64,000 bases of DNA from Paraspadella gotoi (GCA_051294375.1 CM119266.1:17974087-18038086); one strand, 5' to 3'; positions 49,802 to 61,732 are shown, counted from the stretch's first letter. The notes: generated by a model not told the origin, from the letters alone. Numbers and translations are program-made.

Positions 49802-51290
49802 ATGTCTCTTCCGCCACCGCCTCCACCGCCAGCCATTCCGGGCTGTTCTGATCGGGTCGAAGTCATGCCCTCTCAGATGGAGGCAGTTCTTCTCCAAATT
49901 AGCAACGCTCTCTCTTGCGTTCGTCGCGAATTTAAGGAGTTTCGCCGCTCGTCTCGTTCCGAGTTGGAGAGTCTTCGGCGGTGAGTTCTCTCTTTTCGTT
50001 TTTGTTTTTTTCGCCTTTTTTTGGCGTACATTCGGCGTACAGAGGGGTTTTCCTCCTGTGCCCCACCTAACTCGACTTTGTTTGTTTGTTTTTTGTCGGG
50101 CCTTCACCTGGTCTTGTTACAGGCTCACTTTGTTGGTGGGGAAGAACTACATGATAGAATTTGTGGTTCCAGATGGAACCGGGATTCTTCATGGTTCTTC
50201 CCCACCAACAACCACCCACCGTCCACCCCTGGCACCACCGGTGGTGGAGGGCGGCTCAGGCTCGCTTGTCTTGTTTGGTGGGGTGTTTTTCGGGGTTTTT
50301 TTTTGAGACTGTCATTTTTCAATGATCTCTTTTTTTTCCATGTACGTTTTCTTCATGGTTCTTGGACGCCTCTGTTCGCCATTTCGCCGTTCTTCGTTGA
50401 TCTTCGTTTGTACGCCAGCGACTTGGAGTCTTCGCGTTCTTTGGCTGCCTCTTCGGCGGCGGATCGGCCTTCACGCTCCGAGAGGGTGACTGTGTCACGC
50501 CTTCCTCGTCGAGCCCCATCTGCGCGAGTCGACGACGACGCCTCCGTTTCCGGATCAGAGGAGGGTTCCTCCTCTGAAGAGTCTGCTGAGGGGTTTGACA
50601 ACTTCTTGTCTCGTCGTGCTTCTGTACAGCCTTCGGAGTGGGTCCTACAGCAGTGGAGGGACTTGCGCAGAGTTGGCCAGGACGACGTTCTTTTACCGTC
50701 GTGGGAAGTGCTTTCCGCCAATACGCGTTTCCGGTGCTGGTCGGATGTCTCTTCGCCAGCGGATTTTCGTCCTCCTGCTCAAGAGAGTTGCCTTGCCGCT
50801 CAGTTCGACGCCGTTCGAAGGACTCCAAGACGACGCGCGCTTTCAAGGCTTTTGAGCGCATCATGAGGGATGCCGGAGCGTCGCTCATGCTGTCCTTTCT
50901 GTCGCTGACGCTCTCCGCCTCATGGTTGAGGCCCTTCGCTCGGAGGGGCCCGGTGCAGTGGACGCAGGCCACCTTGACGATCTTGCCAAGCCCTTGGAGA
51001 CGCCTCGTCGGGTTTGGCGGCGATTTTTGGTTTGGCCCTCTCCGAGTCTCGGCGCTGCCCCTTCGGATCTCAAGACAGTTCTGTCCAGTTCTCCGCCCTC
51101 CACGTCGTTCTTTTTGGAGACCGCTCCACGACGTCACTCAAGCGTTCCATTCTTCGCTTCTCCGCTCCGGGGCGCCACACAATTGCGCCTGTTCTGCTAG
51201 CGCAAGCGTGGGCGTGGCAGTCCGCGTAGTCCCGCTCGCCGTCCCTACCGGCCTCGCAAGTCTTCGCGCCTCCCAAGCGTAGGGGGGGGC
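49802..51290 (+). pseudogene. Gag-like coding region of the DIRS-like element, broken
   Basis: The first segment (49802 to about 49980) reads MSLPPPPPPPAIPGCSDRVE and a coiled-coil-like QMEAVLLQISNALSCVRREF, ending at a GTGAGT donor-like site. After a stretch that contains the joined-ends block, a second segment from about 50425 reads acidic/serine-rich (VSGSEEGSSSEESAEGFDNF) and SWEVLSANTRFRCWSD. Downstream the best reading shifts frame at least twice (AFKAFERIMRDAGASLMLS; then VDAGHLDDLAKPLET; then IFGLALSESRR). The order and composition look like DIRS Gag from memory. No zinc knuckle was seen. Confidence 0.5.
50123..50210 (+). other. Internal joined-ends block of the DIRS-like element
   Basis: 50123-50159 is the inverse of the left end (49240-49276); 50160-50210 is the inverse of the right end (51623-51673). 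The two meet at one base step inside ATGATAGAA/TTTGTGG. In DIRS elements this block templates the ends during circle formation. Here it lies upstream of the second gag-like segment, not next to the right terminus as usual. Confidence 0.75.
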
Positions 51291-51844
51291 TCCAGGGACG
51301 TCTAAGGACGCTGACTGATCGCCCGACAGCTCTTTCGGCCGTTGCCTCGTCCGGCCGTCAGTTTCTCCAGACCCGGTTTTCTCCATGGACTGGTTTTTTT
51401 GCGTTTCTCATCCCCCCTTCTACGACGTCGGTCAAGTGGGCGTGGCGCTTCACCGGAAGTCTTCGGGGATTCCCCCCTCTTGGTTTGCTTGGTTACGAGT
51501 GATTCTGTCTCGTGTCGGCGTACTGAGGTAGCGTACGGGAGGGGGAAGAGAAGGCGGGGAAGAGGAGGTTTCCTCTTCGTTTTTCTCTCGGGAGATGTCG
51601 CGTTTGCAGAGCAGATGCTCACTTTGGTGGTGGGAAGAACCATGAAGAATCCCGGTTCCATCTGGAACACAAAATTCTCAAAAGAATAGTCGCATTCCTT
51701 AATGATTGAAATATTTTAATCAATAATTTGAACCTTTTTTGTCTATAGTGGTAGTTTTCACGCAATCTTTAACTTTTGTCTTTAGGACTAGCTTTGTTTT
51801 GATGCTCCTGTATGTACTGAATCAACCTTGGGCCTGTTCAGCTG

Positions 51845-52310
51845 CTTTTGTTTGCTTCATTTTGATGGTCTTATTGAGTTCAAATGCAAAGTTTTATTGA
51901 TGAAAGTAATTTTAACAGTCAAATAATTTTAACATTCAAAAACTGAAAGTCCTTTGAGCTCGAGTCATTTTGTTCTTTATATTGTGTTAAAAAATAACCA
52001 AAAGTTGTGGACGATTCTCATATAATGTTGTGCATGGTTTCATCCTAAACACAACAGGCAGCAGCAGCAAATGACGCAAAACGGCATGCCCGTGCAGCAG
52101 CACATGCACATCTGATTGCGTTAATAAAAAAAAAAAAGAATTTGGCATTGAAATCATTAATGCAATAATAATGATTTTACTTACTATAAACCAAATAGTG
52201 ACGATTCCTAGCCCTGCCGCGCCTCCTTCACTATGGCTGTGTGTAGTTTGTTGTACGACCACCTGCAATCATTGGGTTTGGGATATTTCCTTATGGTTTT
52301 CTTTGAGTGT
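51845..52310 (+). repeat. Duplicated module, copy 2
   Basis: Direct partner of 47085-47520, beginning TTTGTTTGCTTCATTTTGATG. The GC-rich core is at 52062-52115 with one change (CAAATG for CATATG). The two copies flank about 4.3 kb that includes the DIRS-like element. Confidence 0.85.
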
Positions 52311-54971
52311 TATCCTTTGCTTTAATTTTTGACCTTATATAAGCTATACCGCCGCTTATGTTTTCAAAAAACATTTTTAGAAAGATCAGTTATATTTTTC
52401 TCTACAAAATTGATTCAACGGAATCTATACTATTTTTTGTTGAACATTTGGAATTGATTTAAACTTACTAAAGTTACCGAAAGGAGAGAAGGTCGCCCAG
52501 CCTCTCTGATAGTATGGATAGCCACACACTTAGTGTGCCCAGTGGATTTAGGAAATTTTTCCTTCAGTTGCTTTGCTTTCCAGAACTTAAAATCCGGCGC
52601 TAGGCTTGCTACCGTTGGTTTAACCGGCCCATCACTCTTTTGCCCGTTCCGACCATTGGGTTCGGAGATGAAGCTTTAGCCCAGTGCGCTATTACGGCGC
52701 TGATGGAAGGAACTGTCGTATTTAACGGGTAGTGATATTACGACACTACATTACTTTCAGTTGCGATTTGTGTATTGAACTTTTGATTATTATTATAAAT
52801 CGGCCTTAATATTTATTTGTACTAAACTTTCTCCTTTGATACAGATCACTAAGCTCATAATCTAAGTACCCTAAAATCTTACTGTTATGCCAAAGTTTAT
52901 TAAGTTTCTGATTTTAACCCTTTTGGATTTTCTTTAACTTATATTAATAGATATTCACTGTTCCTAAAAGGACGATAAAACATCTCGAAACATATGTAAT
53001 GAGATATTTTATGATTCAAAATAAGATATTAATACGATGATATTAATATATATTGATATATATTAATTATACTTCCTGATCTTGTAGTAACAACTAGTGC
53101 TACGCAAGTCGGGGGCCATGATATTTAGCTTTCAAAATAATTGGTGAGGAACCAAAACATATCACTATCAAAATAATAGTTTTTTCTTTAAATAATAAAA
53201 CATTTTTTAAATTTAATACTATATATTACACAAATGTAAGGATATGCAAAAGACAGCATTCTTGTTAAAAAAATTTTAAAAAATTATCTTTTGATTTGAC
53301 AAAGCTTTAATTGACATTGTTGTGATATGAATCTTTTGTGGCATTTTGTTTATCAATTACATAAGGGTTTTTGGGTAGGTTCCGCTTACAAACATTGCAT
53401 TAAGAAAAAAACTACAAAACTACAAAACACAAATTGGGCCAAACTAGGGATTGGTTAAAATCATCTTCACCCGTTTCTAATGATAAAAGAGTACCTTTTT
53501 GGCAACTTTTATGAAAAAAATTGGAGTACTTTTTTGTCCATTTTCACTTTCGTCCTTATATTTGAATGGCAAGGATAGTTGAATTTTTTTTTTTATTTCA
53601 TCCTCTTTACCACTGGGTAAATTTATTTGATGAAATCATTTATAGTTTACCTATGAATTAATTTTAAAGTTGACAAGTCAAAAAGTTGCATTTTCAGTTT
53701 TTATCATAATTTGTTAAACTAAATTCGTTCAAATTGGTTTAAATTAACAGAAAATATAGCTTATTGAATAAGCTTTTAACACCTACAAAATTATAAAAAA
53801 ATATTTTTTGGTTTAGCTACAATTTTTAAAGACGATTTTTAATTTGTGCCTTTTTGTGACTTGAAATTATTTTTGATAAAAAGAATATTTTTAACTTATT
53901 TATTAATTTTAAAAGATGAATTACGTACTGATGTTGATAAAACAAAAAAATGGCATCCTTTTAATCCAATGGAGAGCGTCAGGATATAATTTTCTCAGAA
54001 TCGACAAGATTTTGCGATTTTTTTTCCCCAAAATTGTGTTGATTTATTAAATCTGCTAGGTGACCAAAATTGAAATAAAATCGTTCATTACCATTAATTT
54101 TTTTTATTTTTATTGATTTGGTTTAAAATAAACGTAGAAAATAAGTTAGAGGGAAGAAAAAAGGGAGAACGGGAAAAAGCAAATGAAAAAAATGAGGGAA
54201 TAAAGGAAAAAAAAAGGCAAGGGGGATAAAAATAAAGAGATAAAGGTAAGGTGGGAATGTCACTCGTTCCGTGTAATGTGACGAAAGAGCATTATGGAAA
54301 AACTAACCAAATTTTCCGCTGAATAACGTGGCCAATTATGAAAGAAAAGTGATGAATCAAATTCTAAGGCTTTTTTTTTTCAGTAAAATATTAATAAGTT
54401 GTCCCGTAAGATTTTATTAGGGACGAGCGAATCGTTTCTTTACTGACTAAAAAATAGTCTCGTATCTCTCCAAATTATGACGGTCAAACAAAAGACCGAT
54501 CAAACTATATCATTAGGAATTTTAAGCGAATCTGATTAAGCTTAAAAGGGTATTATAAAAAAAACAATGGTAACAGATATTGTGGTGTCTCGCCTGAAAA
54601 GTTTTGTGCAAGTAAAGACCCGAAAATTATTTTGTGGAATTCGTTCTTTAAAAGTTTTCTGTACCATGAAAATTCATACATACATTTTTTAAAATTAAGC
54701 AGTTAATAAGATTAGATTGAAAGTCATTGAAGAAATCATGTCTTACCGTATTTTTAACCCATAGAAATTTACCTGGAAAGTACTACGTCATAAGAGGAAG
54801 AAAACTATAGCCTAACGTTTTTTTGAATGATAAAAGCTTCATACTTAACATTGAGATCATAAAAAATGCGAGTAATTAAGTTTCAGATTCCATTGTCTAA
54901 AAGATTCTGATTGTAAGCGGAACCTTTAGGAAACGGCATTTTATTTGCTTCAAATTCGTGGAATTATCCAT
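52311..54971. other. AT-rich non-coding DNA with one GC-rich island
   Basis: 52500-52740 is a GC-richer island. Its minus strand contains TAGCGCACTGGGC, close to a polymerase III A box, so a SINE is possible, but no proper B box follows. 52960-53010 has a faint hammerhead-like GAAACATATG. The rest, including 53100-54970, shows no exon or recognisable element. Confidence 0.35.
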
Positions 54972-57900
54972 ATATATTAGGCCTTAGCAAATTTTAAAAA
55001 GTTTTTTACAGAATTTTAGCACTATAGTACAAATTAGTCCCCTATATGCTACTAATTTTTTTCTATCTTTGTTTTTGAAAAATCGATCAATAAGTGCTTG
55101 CAACTCTTCAAAATTTGCAAAAAAACGTTTTTTTCATTAAAAATGATAGATATCTTAAAAAATATCAGTCGGAATCAAATTTAACCTGCGTCAATTTAAA
55201 GAGCGCGAAAAATACTTCATTTTACATACTTTATTTTAAAATCCAAAAAATACTTTTCCAATTATTGATGTTAAAAAACCGAATTCTCGGCATTTTTAAG
55301 TCACATTTTTTTATTTTCCTTTATAACTTTAAAAATAATATAAAATAAGGTATAAAACAGACTAAATCCTCTAGAGTAAACATTGGGCTTTCTATTGCGC
55401 TAAATAGGTATTAGTTTTTTAATTTTTGTTCAGGAGCTATGAATTGTTAAATCTTGAAAAAATTTTTAAAAAATATTTATTTATTATTTTTTGCTGTTGC
55501 TTTTAATTTGAATGTTTATATATCTATCATTATCTACAAAACATAAGCTTTAATTTGAGACCTCTCCCAACTTTTTACGATTTTTCATTATTGAATTATA
55601 CGTAAAAATAATTTAAAAAAAAAAAAAGATTAATCAATTAGTACTTTCAAATGGAATATTTTTTTAAAATAAAGTACAAAATACAGTTCTACTTATAAGG
55701 CTTTAAAACAAATGTTTAAAATAAAAAATAATATAAAATTATAATAAAAAAATAAATAAAACAGATTATTAACTTTATTTTATTATAAAAAATATATGAT
55801 GTTTAATTAACTTAATCTCAAAAAATAACAGGATATATATATATATATTAGTTGAGTATTTTAATTCCAATCTCATATCCAGCTTTTAATAGTAATAATA
55901 TTTGTTATTATTTATGAAAAAAAATATTTAAAAAATAATAATAATACAGTAGCTCACTCAATATTTGATAATATTATTAATAAAAAATGTTCCAAAATAT
56001 TAACAAGTATAATAGGCTCCCAAAAATATCCTACTTTAGGAAAAGTGTTAGTTCTCGCAAAGTTTCTTATTCCAATTTTAATAAAAAAAACGAATATCAC
56101 AATGAAAATTTTTTCAGGTTGTGATTTATGGACTTTCCACGCCACTTTATGTGGCGTACCACTTCCGGTTCAAAAATAGCTGTTGTTTTTTGAAATAAAA
56201 TGGTTCTAGAATAAAATTAGTTATTTTTAAGCTTTTCTGGTTAATTATACATAGTTCTAGATATTTTAATTTTTTTTATAAATTATATGTATACATGTAT
56301 ATTACTAAAATTATTAAATACATTAATATTTCAGAACTTAAAAAAAAGGAAATAATTGCATTTTTGATAGATTTTTCTAATACTATTCTTTTTGAATTTA
56401 AGTTAACAATAATTCTACTGTTATGTTTATTATTCATATATGTTTTTTAATATTATTTTATTAGTAAATTGAATCTATAATAACCTCGAGGGTGGCGCCC
56501 ATTAGCCTTGCTAATAACAATAATAAGACACGGTAGAGCAGAGAGGATGTGAAAGAAACAAAAAAAGTGCCATCTCTGAAACCTATAAAATCTTAAAGTA
56601 TACCCATGAGACACTTAATGTGGTAGGTCAGTAAAATTTGATAAAGGCAGGTGTTTTTTTTAATGCTCATTAAAGTTTTGAAAATTTTGTATAAAACTTT
56701 TTAAATAGTTTAGTGAAAATGCTTACAATTTTAATGTCTATATGTCTATACATCTATCATTATCTACAGAGCATAAGCTTGTAGAAAAATTTGTGAGTAA
56801 TTCACAAAGAACTTTGACGCTGATGAAGGCTCAAATTGTGAGCCGAAACATTGTTCGTCTAATAATAAAATTGTTGCAAATAAATTATTCGTCTCCATAA
56901 AAAGCTCTTAAAATTTGATACGTCATATAAAAAGTAAGAATTATTCTATACTTTTGAAAACAGGTTATTATTCTGGATATCTACTTAAATTACATATTTG
57001 TAAGGTAGTTTTTAAAAAAGTACTCACTATGGCTATGCTATGGCTAAACCCTGTAGCTTTAGTCAAACTACTACTTTATAGGATTGGGAATGAAGATAAA
57101 GTGGGTAAATATTCTAAAATTAAAGATCAGGAAAACGATTTTAACATTTTTAATGATATATTTTTTAAAAAAATAATTTTTTTCGTAAATAATAACAAAT
57201 ATTATTGCTATTAAAAGCTGGATATGAGATTAAATTAAAACACTCAACTACTATATACATGTTATTTTATTTGAGATTAAGTTTTAATTAAACATCATAT
57301 ATTTTTTATAAAAATTAAGTTAATAATCTGTTTTATTTATTTTTTATTATAATTTATATTATTTTTTTATTTTAAACATTGTTTTAAAGCCTTATAAGTA
57401 GAACTGTATTTTTGTATCTTTATTTTTTAAAAAAATATTCCATTTGAAAGTACTAATTGATTAATCTTTTTAAAAAAAAAATTATTTTTACGTATAATTC
57501 AATAATGAAAATCGTAAAAAGTTGGGAGAGGTCTCAAATTAAAGCTTATGTTTTGTAGATAATGATAGATATATAAACATTCAAATTGTAAGCACACAGC
57601 AAAAATAATAAATAAATATTTTTTAAAATTTTTTTCAAGATTTAACAATTCATAGCTCCTGAACAAAATTAAAAAACTAATACCTATTTACGCCAATAGA
57701 AAGCCCAAGGTTACTCTAGAGGATTTAGTCTGTTTTATACCTTATTTTATATTATTTTTAAAGTTATAAAGGGAAAATAAAAAAATGTGACTTAAAAATG
57801 CCGAGAATTCAGTTTTTTAAACATCAATAATTGGAAAAGTATTTTTTGGATTTTTAAAAATAAAGTATGTAAAATGAAGTATTTTTTCCGCTCTTTAAAT

Positions 57901-58123
57901 TGACGCAGGTTAAATTTGATTCCGACTGATATTTTTTAAGATATCTATCATTTTTAATTGAAAAAAACCGTTTTTTTGCAAATTTGAAGAGTTGCAAGCA
58001 CTTATTGATCGATTTTTCAAAAAACAAAGATAGAAAAAAATTAGTAGCATATAGGGGACTAATTTGTACTATAGTGCTAAATTCTGTAAAAAACTTTTTA
58101 AAATTTGCTAAGGCCTAATATAT
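54972..58123. repeat. Giant palindromic element A (about 3.15 kb)
   Basis: Outer ends ATATATTAGGCCTTAGCAAA (54972) and TTTGCTAAGGCCTAATATAT (58123). Arms of about 970 bp (to about 55945, and from about 57150) are near-identical inverse copies with landmarks such as ATTTGTACTATAGTGC/GCACTATAGTACAAAT, TTGATCGATTT/AAATCGATCAA and AAAGCTGGATATGAGAT/ATCTCATATCCAGCTTT. The roughly 1.2-kb centre has no convincing protein but carries a complete hammerhead motif. A solo arm is at 42606-43175, so this is a mobile repeat family. Confidence 0.8.
56816..56859 (+). ncRNA. Hammerhead ribozyme, complete core and stems
   Basis: Stem I GACG (56816-56819) pairs with CGTC (56856-56859). Core CTGATGA at 56820-56826, then A. 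Stem II GGCTC (56828-56832) pairs with GAGCC (56840-56844) around a 7-nt loop. GAA at 56845-56847. Stem III is AC/GT with a 3-nt loop (56848-56854). Cleavage would fall after T at 56855, triplet GUU. Every invariant hammerhead position is present, with one extra A before stem II. The 2-bp stem III is the minimal type found in Penelope-like and related retroelements. Confidence 0.65.
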
Positions 58124-58188
58124 ATCTATTTATTCGGAATAAAAAAATTAGGACTCATTGGTCGTTTTTTAAGCCCAACGACCTGCAC

Positions 58189-60128
58189 TAGACCTTGCCA
58201 TATATGAAAAGTTTTTAAATCAAAAAACGAGTATTGTGTATTGAGTATTGTGCCCATACATCATGTGAATTTTTTGAACATTTTTTTTTTTCAAAAAAAA
58301 ATTTACAGTAAATGCTGCCAACTTTGAAAAAATTGAAAAAAATAGTAAAAAATGGACTTTTTGTTAAATATCTTTAAAAGCTTTATTGCTAGAGGGACGA
58401 AACCCAAACTATCTTGTAGAGCAGAAAAAATTGACTGTTACATACCTCGCATTATAAATTAAGTTAATTTTTTACTAAGGAAAATTTTTTTTAAAACCTA
58501 TTGTTTTGGGCAATTTTTGATAAAATTTTTAAAAAATGATATTTTTAACAATGTTCCTGAAATATTTTGTAAAAAGAATTACGGCGAATTGAATAAAGAA
58601 ATAATTGCCTTTGTTTTGCTGAAAGAATTTTTAAAAAAGGATATCGGTTAAAAAGTTATAATTTTTTTAAATTTAAAAAAAATCATTTTTCTTAATAATT
58701 ATTTTTATTTAATAGGTTTGAACTAGGCTAAAGGGAAAAAGGGAATATACTTTTTTAGAGTAAATAAAAAAATAGTAAATTCTGATTTGACAATGGGTAA
58801 CTTTAATATTTTGTCTCACCAGGTCATTAAATTTTTTGTAAATTTTTATCATTTTATAATGAAATTATGACTTTTAAATAAGGTAGTTTTTTAAATTTTT
58901 TTTCTATATAAAAGAAAAAGAAAAATTGACAAAAGTGATTTAATGATTAAAAATTGATAAAATGAGACAAAAAGAGTAAAATTAATGAAAGTTAAACAAC
59001 TGAGTGAAGAGATGCTTGCTGCTTACCGATTGAGAAAAAAAAGTCATCATCTAGAGTGCCAAAGAAAGAAAACTAGTTATTCTATTTTTTTATAAATTAC
59101 CTTTGTCAAGCTAGTTCTCCAGAACTGAGTTGAATTATAATTTGTGTTAAATATATTGCTTAATCAAAAGTTGTAAAAGACTTGGAAAAATATATTAAGC
59201 TTGCTTGATTAATTTAAGAATAGATCCAACTTGTTTATAAAAGATATGAAATGAATAAAAATCAAAGATGAATTAAAAATTATATTTCAAAACTAAATCA
59301 ACTATTTACAATAGACTTAATTATTAACTATAAATCATGAATAGATAATAAAAAAATAGAATAACTAGTTTTCTTTCTTTGGCACTATACCTTTTTTTTC
59401 TCGATGGGCAAGCAGCAAGCAACTCTTCACTCAGTTGCTTAACTTTCATTAATTTTACTCTTTTTGTCTNNNNNNNNNNNNNNNNNNNNNNNNNCATTTT
59501 ATCAATTTTTAATCATTGAATCGCTTTGTCAATTTTTCTTTATATTTATATAGAAAAAAATTAAAAAAATACCTTATTTAAAAGTCATAATTCATTATAA
59601 AATGATAAAAATTAAAATAATTATTAAGAAAAGTGATTTTTTTTTTAAATTTAAAAAAATTATAACTTTTTAACCGATAATCCTTTTTAAAAAATTCTAT
59701 CAGCCAAAACAAAGGCAATTATTTCTTTATTCAATTCACCATAATTTTTTTTACAAAATATTTCACGAGCTTGGTTAAAAATATCATTTTTTAAAAATTT
59801 TTATCAAAATTGCCCAAAACAATAGATTTTAAAAAAAATTTTCCCTAGTAAAAAACTAACTTAATTTATAATGCGAGATATGTAACAGTCAATTTTTTCC
59901 GCTCTGCAAGATAGTTTGGGTTTCGTCCCTCTAGCAATCAAGCTTTTAAGATATTTAACAAAAAGTCCATTTTTTACCATTTTTTTTCAATTTTTTCAAA
60001 GTTGGCAGCATTTACTGTAAATTTTTTTTGGAAAAAAGTGTTCAAAAATTCATATGATTATGGGATTGGGCACCTTTTACACAATACTCGTTTTTGATTT
60101 CAAAACTTTTCATATATGGCAAGGTCTA
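58189..60128. repeat. Giant palindromic element B (1,940 bp) containing a gap
   Basis: Ends TAGACCTTGCCATATATG (58189) and CATATATGGCAAGGTCTA (60128). Left arm 58189-59091 and right arm 59350-60128 are inverse copies: GACGAAACCCAAACTATCTT/AAGATAGTTTGGGTTTCGTC, AACTAGTTATTCTATTTTTT at the inner edge of the left arm and its inverse at 59350. The loop is about 258 bp. No coding frame is seen. Confidence 0.85.
59470..59494. other. Short assembly gap (25 N) inside palindrome B
   Basis: Unknown bases lie in the right arm opposite an intact stretch of the left arm (about 58945-58975), so the gap probably reflects difficulty in assembling a hairpin-forming sequence. Confidence 1.
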
Positions 60129-60184
60129 ACCTGCACCCTAAACCTTAATTACGCAACCCGCACCATTTGGTATTTTTGACTCAC

Positions 60185-60721
60185 CGTCTGATTCTTGTTC
60201 TTGCCATCCTTGCCCGTCTGGTTGATGCTCTGTTCTTCCCTTTGCCTTTGCCTTTGCCTTTTTCTTGCTCTTGTTGTTGTTGATGTTATCGTCGACGTCT
60301 ATGGTGACGGACGGCGTCCCTCTTTCCGATTTTTGCCACCGGTCCGGAACGTCCGGCTCGACCGCCGCGGCGACTGCGGCCGGGGTTGTTGGTGTTCCTG
60401 TTGTGGATCGCCGTCGCCGTCATCGTATTCGCCACCGTTTTCATCGTCGAATTCGTCGGTAGCTGCTGCTTTCGTTGTCGTCCATCTTATCCTTCCTGTC
60501 TTCGGAGGCTCCTCCGTCGACACCGACGCTTTCGGGGTCTTGACTAACGACGCTGCCTTCTTCGGTTGCGTTGTTGGCGTTATTGTTCGCGTTCTCGATT
60601 TTCTGATTCTCCAACTTCTGATTCTCGGTCTCCAATCCTGGTTCTCATTTTCCAATCCTGATTTTCGTTCTCGTTTTCGTTTTCGATCAATTCCCAAAGC
60701 GTCGGCCTTAATTTTCGACAT
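60185..60721 (-). CDS. Candidate minus-strand exon, low-complexity charged protein
   Basis: A GC-rich island in AT-rich DNA. On the minus strand an ATG at 60721 opens a frame to 60299: MSKIKADALGIDRKRKRERK, then KTPKASVSTEEPPKTGRIRW and acidic DEFDDENGGEYDDGDGD. A strong donor GTGAGT lies at 60184-60179; the frame leading into it (VTIDVDDNINNNKSKKKAKA) differs from the ATG frame, so a small intron or a sequence error must lie between. No family is recognised. The opposite strand is open too but reads as leucine/cysteine-rich antisense. Confidence 0.35.
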
Positions 60722-60761
60722 GAAAATGAATTGCGCGGTGATTTTTAACTTAATTGTCCAT

Positions 60762-61320
60762 TAAGCGTAGTAAAATTTCTAAATTTAACTTTAATTAAAA
60801 TTCTAAAAGTGAGGAACCAACGACATTATACTAATGAACATTTATGTATAAAAAATATTTATAATAAATTTACAATTTACGCAAGTAGGCCATATTTATG
60901 CTAGACTAATCCAATAAATGTTAAAATTTCAAAACAGTTTTTTTCTAAGATTTTTTTGCAGAGTTGGATTCGTCATAAAAAGTTGATAAAAAGAAATATA
61001 ACTCTTTTTGAAAAATTCCTTCATTAAGTGGGTCAAAATTAGAAAAAGCTATATTTTAAGCTGAAAATAACTTTTTATTATATTAAATATAGTTTTTAAA
61101 AATTTTTATCCCACTTAATGAAAGAATTTTTAAAAATGATTTATATTTTCTTTTATCAACTTTTGGACGAGGAGTTCAAATCTGCAATTAAAATTAAGAA
61201 AAGCTATTTTGAAATTTTTTCGATTTTATAAGGATAGTACTATATATAAAATAGCCTACTGCGAAAATTAAAAAATATAAATTTTTTTTTCAAATTAATG
61301 TTCACTTATGGTATGTTGTT
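60762..61320 (-). repeat. GCGTAGT-family palindromic element, copy 3 (reverse)
   Basis: Begins TAAGCGTAGTAAA and reads as the reverse complement of the 26-kb and 32-kb copies, with the same central AAGTGGG pair and GTAGGCCATATTTATG/AATAGCCTACTGCG. The far end near 61320 is truncated. Confidence 0.65.
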
Positions 61321-61732
61321 TATAATTTATAATATGACACAATAAATTTTAATTTATAATTTATAATATGACACAATAAAAGTCAACGTGGCGAAGCTTA
61401 CTCATGCAAAATTTAATCATATTTCCTAATCTGTAAGCCAAACTTGAAGCTTTACATTAATAATACCTTTACTTTACTATAACTCTCGCTTATCTACAAA
61501 CAAGTTTGAGCAAACAATGTCGGATCTGCTTAGTATAATTGAGCGGTAATTAGCTAATCAGAATATAAATCACGATAATTCTTTTTAATTTTCAATCCTA
61601 ACTGATCATAACAGATCATACCATACCAAACCAATGTTGCGCCAATACATGTAAATCGCTTGCAAGGGATTAAACTGAAGTGTTACTATGGTACAAACAA
61701 ATATTTTTTAACTATTATTTTTTTCACTGGGT

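Larger units (their letters stand above)
49240..51673 (+). mobile_element. DIRS-like retroelement, short and probably non-autonomous
   Basis: The left terminal repeat (49240-49395) and the right one (51498-51673) are inverted copies over about 150 bp: GTGAGCATCTGCTCTGC on the left, GCAGAGCAGATGCTCAC on the right, through GTACGCTACCTCAGTA. Outermost bases differ (left TTCTATCATGTAGTTC; right GAACCATGAAGAATCCCGG). At 50123-50210 a block equals the complement of the left end joined directly to the complement of the right end. That internal complementary region is the hallmark of DIRS-type tyrosine-recombinase retrotransposons. A GC-rich gag-like region is present, but no reverse transcriptase, RNase H or tyrosine recombinase, so the copy must depend on a full-length partner or is a deletion derivative. 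Confidence 0.7.

Noticed and set aside
50319-51137. Long minus-strand frame (272 residues) in the DIRS-like element
   Set aside because: Antisense shadow of GC-rich gag-like sequence; basic, Arg-rich, no motif.
60195-60764. 189-residue plus-strand frame with a hydrophobic start
   Set aside because: Leu/Cys/Val-rich reading is antisense to a better, charged minus-strand reading with a good donor.
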